Of a DNA stretch of 64,000 nucleotides, positions 57,884 to 64,000 are shown in pieces. Source of the DNA: Alphaproteobacteria bacterium (GTDB taxonomy: Bacteria; Pseudomonadota; Alphaproteobacteria; Reyranellales; Reyranellaceae); NCBI GenBank assembly GCA_016870115.1, contig VGCH01000008.1, positions 1 through 64,000 of the forward strand, given 5' to 3'. The notes beneath the pieces were generated by a model. It did no database searches. It was given only the letters and a program-made list of their open reading frames with translations, and was not told where the DNA came from. Within the stretch, counting starts at the first letter, position 1. Each line of letters starts with the position of its first letter. A program made the position numbers and the translations under genes.

Positions 57884-58903
57884 ATGACCAATGTCGTTCC
57901 CCTTGATGGGCGCCGCCGCGCACCCAGCCTCGATCCGCTGTTGGCGCTCTGCGCCGACGACATGGCGCGGGTCGACCGCGAGATTCTCGCCCGCCTGCGC
58001 TCGCCCGTCGGGCTGATCCCCGAAGTCGCCACCCATCTCGTGGGCGCCGGCGGCAAGCGCATGCGCCCGTTGCTGACCGTCGCGGCGGCGCGGCTGTGCG
58101 GCCACAATGGCGGCGACGACAAGCCGGTGCGGCTGGCGACCTGCGTGGAGTTCATCCATTCCGCGACGCTTCTGCACGACGACGTCGTGGACGAAAGCGC
58201 GCTGCGCCGCGGCAAGGCGACCGCAAATGCCGTGTGGGGCGACAAGGCGCCGGTGCTGGTTGGCGACTTCCTGTTCACGCGCGCCTTCGAGCTGATGGTC
58301 GAGGTGGGCTCGCTGGAAATCCTCGGCGTCCTGAGCAAGGCCTCATCGACCATCGCCGAAGGCGAGGTGCTGCAGCTCGTCACGCAGCGCAATGTCAGCA
58401 CGCCCGAGGCCACGTACCTCGAAGTCATCAAGGGCAAGACCGCGCGGCTGTTCGCGGCGGCCGCCGAAGTGGGCGCGATGGTCGCGGGCAAGACGGGTGC
58501 GGAGCGTGTGGCGCTGGAAAGCTACGGCGAGAGCCTCGGCATCGCCTTCCAGCTGGTCGACGACGCGCTCGACTATTCGGGCCGCGAGGCGCGACTGGGC
58601 AAGACGGTGGGCGACGACTTCCGCGAGGGCAAAATCACACTGCCGCTGATCCTCGCCTTCCTGCGCGGCGGCAACGTCGAACGCGAGTTCTGGCGGCGCA
58701 CCATCGAGCGGCTGGAGCAGCGCGACGGCGATCTCGCCCATGCCCAGGAGCTTCTGGAGCGGCATGGCGCCATCGCCGACACGTTCGAGCGGGCCCGCCA
58801 CTACGGCGCCGTCGCCCGCGACGCGCTGGGTCTCTTCCCGGACAGCCCGCTCAAGGCCGCGCTCTGCGAGGCCGTCGAGTTCACCATCGACCGCGCGCAC
58901 TGA
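57884..58903 (+). CDS. ispB: polyprenyl (octaprenyl) diphosphate synthase
   Basis: A 339-residue trans-prenyltransferase that builds the ubiquinone side chain. The first Asp-rich motif DDVVD is at 99-103 and the second is in [12 protein letters not shown] near 225. [11 protein letters not shown] and [12 protein letters not shown] are also conserved. An alanine two residues before the DDxxD region is compatible with a long-chain product; the exact chain length is not certain. The ATG at 57884 is preferred to a longer frame antisense to the methyltransferase. glpK follows 12 bp later on the same strand. Confidence 0.93.
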   Translation: MTNVVPLDGRRRAPSLDPLLALCADDMARVDREILARLRSPVGLIPEVATHLVGAGGKRMRPLLTVAAARLCGHNGGDDKPVRLATCVEFIHSATLLHDDVVDESALRRGKATANAVWGDKAPVLVGDFLFTRAFELMVEVGSLEILGVLSKASSTIAEGEVLQLVTQRNVSTPEATYLEVIKGKTARLFAAAAEVGAMVAGKTGAERVALESYGESLGIAFQLVDDALDYSGREARLGKTVGDDFREGKITLPLILAFLRGGNVEREFWRRTIERLEQRDGDLAHAQELLERHGAIADTFERARHYGAVARDALGLFPDSPLKAALCEAVEFTIDRAH

Positions 58904-58914
58904 GCGGCCAGGCG

Positions 58915-60399
58915 ATGGCCCGGCATATCCTCGCCATCGACCAGGGCACCACCAGCACCCGCGCCATCGTTTTCGACGACCAGGCGCGGCCGTTGGCCAC
59001 GGCGCTGCGCGAGCTGCCACAGATCTTTCCGAAACCCGGTTGGGTCGAGCACGATCCGGAAGAGATCTGGCGCGCCACCGTCGCGGTCTGCCGCGAGGCG
59101 CTGGCCCAGGCGCAGCTGACGGCGCGCGACTTGGCCGGGATCGGCATCACCAACCAACGCGAAACCGTCGTGGTGTGGGACCGGGCCACGGGGCAGCCGA
59201 TCCACAATGCCATCGTCTGGCAGGACCGCCGCACCGCCGAGCGTTGCGCGGATCTCAAGAAAGCCGGTCACGAGGCGGCGGTGACGGCACGCACCGGACT
59301 TCTGCTCGACCCCTATTTCTCCGGCACCAAAATCGCCTGGATTCTGGACAATGTCGGCGGCGCCCGCGCGCGCGCCGCGCGGGGCGAGTTGGCCGCCGGC
59401 ACGATCGAATGCTTCCTGCTGTGGCGCCTCACCGGCGGCAAGGTCCATGCGAGCGACGCCAGCAACGCCAGTCGCACGCTGCTGCTCGATATCGCGCGGG
59501 GCGCCTGGGACGATGATCTCTTGAAGCTGTTCGATGTGCCGGCCTCGCTGCTGCCGGCGGTCGTCGATTGCGCGGGCCCGCTCGGCACGACGGTGCCCGA
59601 AATTCTCGGCGCACCGGTGCCGGTGCTGGGTATGGCGGGCGACCAGCAGGCAGCGACGCTGGGCCAGGCCTGCGTCCGGCCCGGCATGGTGAAGGCGACC
59701 TACGGCACGGGCTGCTTCGCGATGCTGAACACAGGTCCCGAGATTCTGCGCTCGCGCCATCGGTTGCTGTCGACCGTGGCATGGCAGCTTGGAGGCCAGC
59801 GCACCTACGCGCTCGAGGGCAGCATCTTCGTCGCGGGCGCCGCGGTGCAGTGGTTGCGCGATGGCCTCAAGCTGATCGAGAAATCCTCCGACGTCGCGGC
59901 ACTGGCCGCGAAGGCGAAACCCGATCATGGCGTCGTGCTGGTGCCGGCCTTCGTCGGCCTCGGCGCTCCCTATTGGGACGCCGACGCGCGCGGAGCTCTC
60001 CTGGGCCTCACCCGCGACAGTGGCCCCGCAGAGATCGCGGCCGCGACACTCGACTCGGTCTGCCACCAGACGCGCGACCTCACCGAGGCGATGGCGGGCG
60101 ATGGTGCGGCGATCGCAGCTTTGCGGGTCGATGGCGGCATGGTGGTGAACGATCCGCTGATGCAGCGCCTCGCCGACACGCTGGGACTCGCCGTCGAGCG
60201 GCCACGCGTCACCGAGACCACCGCGTTGGGGGCGGCGTTCCTGGCCGGGCTCGCGGCGGGCCTCTGGCCATCGCTCGACGCCCTGTCCGCGACCTGGGCA
60301 CTGGACCGCGCTTTCGCTCCGGCGGAACCCGCCGCAGCCCGCGACCGGCGGCATGCCGCCTGGAAGGCTGCGGTCACGCGGGTGCGCACGGGCGCCTGA
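58915..60399 (+). CDS. glpK: glycerol kinase
   Basis: A 494-residue FGGY kinase phosphorylating glycerol to glycerol-3-phosphate. [16 protein letters not shown] is the N-terminal ATPase motif, [17 protein letters not shown] and VWQDRRTAE the substrate region, [15 protein letters not shown] the second ATP motif, and [18 protein letters not shown] near residue 405. The ATG at 58915 is 12 bp after ispB. No glycerol facilitator or glycerol-3-phosphate dehydrogenase gene is nearby. Its length is the family standard. Confidence 0.95.
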   Translation: MARHILAIDQGTTSTRAIVFDDQARPLATALRELPQIFPKPGWVEHDPEEIWRATVAVCREALAQAQLTARDLAGIGITNQRETVVVWDRATGQPIHNAIVWQDRRTAERCADLKKAGHEAAVTARTGLLLDPYFSGTKIAWILDNVGGARARAARGELAAGTIECFLLWRLTGGKVHASDASNASRTLLLDIARGAWDDDLLKLFDVPASLLPAVVDCAGPLGTTVPEILGAPVPVLGMAGDQQAATLGQACVRPGMVKATYGTGCFAMLNTGPEILRSRHRLLSTVAWQLGGQRTYALEGSIFVAGAAVQWLRDGLKLIEKSSDVAALAAKAKPDHGVVLVPAFVGLGAPYWDADARGALLGLTRDSGPAEIAAATLDSVCHQTRDLTEAMAGDGAAIAALRVDGGMVVNDPLMQRLADTLGLAVERPRVTETTALGAAFLAGLAAGLWPSLDALSATWALDRAFAPAEPAAARDRRHAAWKAAVTRVRTGA

Positions 60400-60445
60400 T
60401 CCGCGCTTCCGGTGCGCCCGCCGCCGCTATAGGTTGCCGGCCGTC

Positions 60446-61195
60446 ATGACCCGAGCCAATCCGATCTATTGCGGCATCGACACCACCGACCTCATGGGGG
60501 CGGCGAAGCTCATTCGCGCCCTGGCCGAGGGACAGCATCCGGCGGTGGGCGGCATCAAGCTGGGGCTGGAGTTCTTCCTCGCCCATGGCGCACCGGGTGT
60601 GCGCTACGCCTTTCCCGAACCGCTGCGGGCGGCGGGCACCGGCTTCTTTCTCGATCTGAAGCTGCACGACATTCCCAACACGGCAGCGGGCGGCATCCGC
60701 GCCGTGGCCGACCTCGCGCCGACCTACATCACCGTTCACACCGCGGGCGGCGCTGAAATGATGCGGGCGGCCGCCGCCGAAGCGCGCGCGCAGGCGACGC
60801 GTCTCGGCGTTGCGAGGCCCAAGCTTTTGGGTGTGACGGTGCTGACCTCGCTCGATACCGCCGATCTCGCCGCGATGGGCGTGCCCGCGGCACCCTCGGA
60901 TCAGGTGCGGAGGCTCGCGGCGCTCGCCCGCGCCAATGACCTCGATGGCGTGATCTGCTCGCCGCTCGAGATCGCAGCCCTGCGGGCCGATCTCGGCTCC
61001 GACTTCGTGCTGATGGTGCCCGGCATCCGCCCCGCCGGCAGCGCCGCCAACGACCAGAAGCGGGTCATGACGCCGGGCGAGGCGGTACGGCTGGGCGCCA
61101 GCCACTTGGTGGTAAGCCGGCCGATCGCGCAGGCTGCCGATCCGCGGCAGGCCGCGCTCGCCATCGCCCGCGAGGCCGGCGTCAACCTGCCGTGA
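60446..61195 (+). CDS. pyrF: orotidine-5'-phosphate decarboxylase
   Basis: A 249-residue enzyme giving UMP in pyrimidine synthesis. CGIDTTDLMGAAKL, GIKLGLEFF, the catalytic tetrad in FLDLKLHDIPNTA near residue 70, VHTAGGAEMM, and VPGIRPAG with SRPIAQA at the phosphate site are visible. The ATG at 60446 begins MTRANPIYCGIDT. Its stop overlaps the trpF GTG by 4 bp, so trpF is translationally coupled to it. Confidence 0.94.
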   Translation: MTRANPIYCGIDTTDLMGAAKLIRALAEGQHPAVGGIKLGLEFFLAHGAPGVRYAFPEPLRAAGTGFFLDLKLHDIPNTAAGGIRAVADLAPTYITVHTAGGAEMMRAAAAEARAQATRLGVARPKLLGVTVLTSLDTADLAAMGVPAAPSDQVRRLAALARANDLDGVICSPLEIAALRADLGSDFVLMVPGIRPAGSAANDQKRVMTPGEAVRLGASHLVVSRPIAQAADPRQAALAIAREAGVNLP

Positions 61196-61839
61196 GCCTC
61201 GACGTCAAGATTTGCGGCCTCTCGACGCCTGAGACGCTGGACGCGGCGGTGACGGCGGGAGCGCGCTGGGTCGGTTTCGTCGCCTATCCGCCCTCGCCCC
61301 GGCATATCGATACCGCCACGCTCGCCACGCTGGGCGCCCGTGTGCCCGGTTCGGTCGGACGTGTGCTGCTGTCGGTCGATGCCGACGACGCGTTGCTGGC
61401 CGAGCGCATCGCCACGGGTGTGGTCGACCTCCTGCAGTTGCACGGCGCGGAATCGCCGGCTCGCGTCGCGGCGATCCGCCAGCGCTTCGGCAAGCCCGTG
61501 ATGAAGGTCGCCAAGGTCGCGTCAGCGTCCGATATCGACTCCGTCATCCGCGACTTTGGCGGGATCGCGGATCGGCTGATGTTCGACGCGGCCGGTGGCG
61601 TCCTGCCTGGCGGCAATGCTCAAAGCTTCGACTGGCGCTTGCTCGCGGGTGTCACCATCCCGCGCCCCTGGATGCTGGCGGGCGGGCTGACGGCGGCGAA
61701 CGTCGCCGAGGCGGCGCGCATCTCGGGCGCCACGACCCTCGACGTTTCCTCTGGCGTGGAAAGCGCGCGCGGGGTGAAATCAGCCGCACTGATCCGCGCC
61801 TTCATCGCGGCGGCGCAAGGTAGGGGAGGCACGACATGA
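61192..61839 (+). CDS. trpF: phosphoribosylanthranilate isomerase
   Basis: A 215-residue enzyme of tryptophan synthesis. SLDVKICGLSTPETLDAAV has the catalytic Cys near residue 8, GARWVGFVAYPPSPRHI the conserved stretch, LLQLHGAESPARVAAIRQ follows, MFDAAGG the catalytic Asp, and LAGGLTAANVAEA the phosphate loop. The start is the GTG in the pyrF overlap, and the stop overlaps the next ATG by 4 bp. In many alphaproteobacteria trpBA follow, but here a RidA-like gene does. Confidence 0.94.
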   Translation: MSLDVKICGLSTPETLDAAVTAGARWVGFVAYPPSPRHIDTATLATLGARVPGSVGRVLLSVDADDALLAERIATGVVDLLQLHGAESPARVAAIRQRFGKPVMKVAKVASASDIDSVIRDFGGIADRLMFDAAGGVLPGGNAQSFDWRLLAGVTIPRPWMLAGGLTAANVAEAARISGATTLDVSSGVESARGVKSAALIRAFIAAAQGRGGTT

Positions 61840-62369
61840 AGACCGAGAAGCGGCTCAAGGAACTGGGCATCGAGCTCGCGCCCGCGGTGGCGCCGGTGGC
61901 GAACTACGTGAACGCGGTGCGCACCGGCAATCTCCTGTTCCTCGCCGGCAAGGGGCCGGGTCAGCCCGGCAAGCCGATGCCGACCGGCAAGGTCGGTCGC
62001 GACATGACCAAGGAGCAGGCCTACATCCATGCCCGCGAGACCGGGCTCAGCCTGATCTCGGTGATGAAGGCGGAGCTGGGCGATCTCGATCGCGTGAAAC
62101 GGATCGTGAAGCTGCTCGGCATGGTGAATGCGGTGCCCGAGTTCGGCGATCATCCCGAGGTGATCAACGGCTGCTCGGATCTCTTCGTGCAGGTGTTCGG
62201 CGATCGCGGGCGACACGCCCGCTCGGCCGTCGGCATGGGCTCGCTGCCCCGCGGCATTCCAGTCGAGATCGAGGCGATCGTCGAGATCGAGCCGGACCCG
62301 CCCGCGAAAGCGCGCCGCATCAAGCCGATCGGAAAGACCAAAGCGGCGAAGAAGAAAAAGAAGCGCTGA
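61836..62369 (+). CDS. RidA family protein with lysine-rich tail
   Basis: A 177-residue RidA/YjgF-fold protein. LFLAGKGPGQPGKPMPTGKVG, LSLISVMKAELGDLDRVKRIVKLLGMVN, and RSAVGMGSLPRGIPVEIEAI match the YjgF-like family, which hydrolyses reactive enamine or imine intermediates made by PLP enzymes. The C-terminus extends the family with KTKAAKKKKKR (after residue 165). The start overlaps the trpF stop by 4 bp. It may protect against imines formed during tryptophan metabolism, though that is inference. Confidence 0.9.
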   Translation: MKTEKRLKELGIELAPAVAPVANYVNAVRTGNLLFLAGKGPGQPGKPMPTGKVGRDMTKEQAYIHARETGLSLISVMKAELGDLDRVKRIVKLLGMVNAVPEFGDHPEVINGCSDLFVQVFGDRGRHARSAVGMGSLPRGIPVEIEAIVEIEPDPPAKARRIKPIGKTKAAKKKKKR

Positions 62370-63089
62370 TCAGCAGCCGAGCTTCGTCGCGACATCCTCG
62401 ATCGTCTGGCCGACGACGTCCCAATCGCCGTCGGGCGCGAAGTCGAGCTTCTGGTGCGGGCCATACTCGGTCGGCCGATGCACGAACGCGGTCTTCAGGC
62501 CGCACTTCTGCGCGGCACGCAGATCGTTGTTGTGGGCGGCCACCAGCATCACCTGGGCGGGCTCGAGATACATGCTGCGCACGACGCCGAGGTAGGAGTC
62601 GGGATCGGGCTTGTAGTGCCGGAACGTCTCGCCCGAGAAGCAGTGATCCCACGGGATGCCGGCGTTCTTGGCCATATTGATCAGCAGCGCCACATTGCCG
62701 TTGCTGAGCGTCGCCACCACGAACTTCTTCTTGAGCCGGCCGATGCCCCCGACCGAGTCGGGCCAGGGCCGCAGTTTGTGCCAGAGCCGCGTGAACTCCC
62801 AGGCCGCCGCCTCGCCGGGATGATCGAGGCCACGCTTCGCGAGCAGCATCGCGAACGCCTCCTTGTGCAGCTCGTCGATGTTGGTCCAGGGCAACTCGCC
62901 CGACCGCACCCGCGCCATCTGCGGCTGGTAGAGCCCCCGCCATTCGTCGGCGAAGCTAGTCCAGTCGGTGGCGAGCCCGTGGCGGCGGCCAAGCGCCGGC
63001 AGATCCTCGATGAGACTGCCGCGCCAGTCGACCACCGTGCCGAACACATCGAAGATGCAGACCTTGAGGTTGGCGAACGCGGCGGTCAT
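62370..63089 (-). CDS. haloacid dehalogenase, type II
   Basis: A 239-residue HAD hydrolase of the haloacid dehalogenase group. The nucleophile Asp is in VCIFDVFGTVVDWRGS near residue 14, TLSNGNVALLINMA is motif II, FRHYKPDPDSYLGVV carries the Lys, and MLVAAHNNDLRAAQ the acidic motif. LPWTNIDELHKEA belongs to the cap. Family members dehalogenate 2-haloacids. The ATG at 63089 is selected because the longer open frame is antisense to tag. It converges on the RidA gene with no gap. Confidence 0.9.
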   Translation of the reverse strand: MTAAFANLKVCIFDVFGTVVDWRGSLIEDLPALGRRHGLATDWTSFADEWRGLYQPQMARVRSGELPWTNIDELHKEAFAMLLAKRGLDHPGEAAAWEFTRLWHKLRPWPDSVGGIGRLKKKFVVATLSNGNVALLINMAKNAGIPWDHCFSGETFRHYKPDPDSYLGVVRSMYLEPAQVMLVAAHNNDLRAAQKCGLKTAFVHRPTEYGPHQKLDFAPDGDWDVVGQTIEDVATKLGC

Positions 63090-63104
63090 CGATAGCCTCT
63101 CCGG

Positions 63105-63698
63105 ATGGCGACGCGGCAAGATACGTTGGTCTTCGACGACGGCAAGGCCCGATGTGGCTGGGTGAGCGACGATCCGCTCTACCGCCTCTACCACGACACC
63201 GAGTGGGGACGACCGGTGCGCGATCCGCACGGGCTATTTGAACTGCTGATCCTGGAAGGCTGCCAGGCCGGCCTCAGCTGGATCACGGTGCTGCGCAAGC
63301 GCGAGCGCTATCGTACGGTCTATGACGGTTTCGATCCCCACAAGATCGCGCGCTACCGACCGGCGAAGCTCGCCAAGCTGTTGGCCGATCCCGGCATCGT
63401 GCGCCACCGCGGCAAGATCGAGGCCAGCGTCACCAACGCCCGCGCCTGGCTCGAGCTTGAGGCGCGTGAGGGTTCGGCAGTGCGATGGCTCTGGGGCTTC
63501 GTGGATGGGGCGCCGCGGCGCAACCGCCCGGCGACGCTGAAGCAGGTGCCGGCGCGTACGCCCGAGAGCGACGCGATGTCGAAGGCGCTGAAGAAGGCCG
63601 GCTTCAAGTTCGTCGGTTCGACCATCTGCTATGCGTTCATGCAGGCGAGCGGCATGGTCGACGATCATGTGGCGGGCTGCCACTGCGCGCGGGAGTAG
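63105..63698 (+). CDS. tag: DNA-3-methyladenine glycosylase I
   Basis: A 197-residue base-excision repair enzyme that removes 3-methyladenine. RCGWVSDDPLYRLYHDTEWG near residue 18 and FELLILEGCQAGLSWITVLRKRE with the catalytic Glu match the family. FKFVGSTICYAFMQASGMVDDHVAGCHC carries the late zinc ligands. The ATG at 63105 is divergent from the haloacid dehalogenase by about 15 bp. The M81 gene follows at a few bases. Confidence 0.95.
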   Translation: MATRQDTLVFDDGKARCGWVSDDPLYRLYHDTEWGRPVRDPHGLFELLILEGCQAGLSWITVLRKRERYRTVYDGFDPHKIARYRPAKLAKLLADPGIVRHRGKIEASVTNARAWLELEAREGSAVRWLWGFVDGAPRRNRPATLKQVPARTPESDAMSKALKKAGFKFVGSTICYAFMQASGMVDDHVAGCHCARE

Positions 63699-63702
63699 GA
63701 TC

Positions 63703-64000
63703 ATGTCGAAGCGGGTGTTCATCGCGGCACTGGGAACGGAGACCAACCAGTTCGTGCCCTTCCCCACCGACCTCGCCGCCTTCGCCGAGTACGGCATCTG
63801 GCGGGGCGACGCCACGCGCCATCCGCCGACCTCGTTCACGGGTCCGCTGCATGTCTGGCGCCGCGAAGCCGAGGCGCGCGGCTGGACCGTGATCGAGGGA
63901 CTCGCCACCTTCGCGTCGCCCTCGGGCACCACGGTGCGCGCCGTCTACGAAGGCTTCCGCGAGGAGATCCTGGCCGGCATTCGCGCGGCGATGCCGCTCG
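63703..64000 (+). CDS. M81 family metallopeptidase (MlrC-like), 5' part only
   Basis: The frame starts MSKRVFIAALGTETNQFVPFPTDL and continues DATRHPPTSFTGPLHVW, then GTTVRAVYEGFREEI. This matches the N-terminus of MlrC/M81 family metallopeptidases (the microcystin-degradation group), which are about 480-500 residues long. The gene runs off the right edge after 99 codons. A GGAG site overlapping the tag stop supports the ATG at 63703 and suggests co-transcription with tag. Most relatives have no known peptide substrate. Confidence 0.82.
   Translation, partial: MSKRVFIAALGTETNQFVPFPTDLAAFAEYGIWRGDATRHPPTSFTGPLHVWRREAEARGWTVIEGLATFASPSGTTVRAVYEGFREEILAGIRAAMPL

Overview
The window is about 64 kb of very GC-rich, densely coded bacterial chromosome. 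It holds about 65 protein genes on both strands. No rRNA, tRNA, insertion sequence, phage gene or CRISPR array was recognised. The gene content and order point to an alphaproteobacterium: priA-fsa-DUF484-xerC, mdh-sucCDAB-lpd, fmt-truA-dapE, smc-DsbA-DciA-mutY-ccrM-rnhB, and ispB divergent from a methyltransferase-sppA pair. The CcrM-type GANTC methylase and the many acyl-CoA, Bug-receptor and alpha/beta-hydrolase genes suggest a free-living Rhodospirillales or Reyranella-like lineage. That placement is inference.

Left part (1-19.2 kb) is accessory metabolism. It starts with a carbonic anhydrase 3' fragment. A CoA-thioester/beta-oxidation set follows: two SDRs, an adjacent pair of acyl-CoA dehydrogenases, an enoyl-CoA hydratase and a 3-hydroxyacyl-CoA dehydrogenase. 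Next come an RhlE-like RNA helicase with a 36-bp tandem-repeat tail, an orphan Bug solute receptor with a DMT exporter, a TPR protein, two alpha/beta hydrolases, an aminotransferase, and a TauE / enoyl-CoA hydratase / MDR reductase operon.

Middle part (19.2-41.4 kb) is mostly core. Replication restart and chromosome resolution genes (priA, xerC) lead to the 2-oxoglutarate dehydrogenase/succinyl-CoA synthetase cluster. A rho-independent terminator separates mdh from sucC. Two tandem dienelactone-hydrolase-like genes lie between the xerC operon and lpd. A second accessory block lies between mdh and zapE: a YHYH protein, an alpha/beta hydrolase, and a dienelactone hydrolase broken by one amber codon. 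Then zapE diverges from fmt-truA.

Right part (41.3-64 kb) holds dapE, smc, two DsbA-like thioredoxin genes, mutY, ccrM, rnhB, ppa, a radical SAM protein, moaB, sppA, ispB, glpK, pyrF-trpF-RidA, a haloacid dehalogenase, tag, and the start of an M81 peptidase that runs off the edge.

No complete undescribed system is visible. The observations most worth checking are an in-frame fusion of a DciA/DUF721 domain to a Tat-like signal and a DsbA domain, three helically phased GANTC sites at the ccrM start, a single-codon inactivation of a dienelactone hydrolase, the six-unit 36-bp repeat in the helicase tail, and a structured intergenic element at 13.0-13.3 kb.
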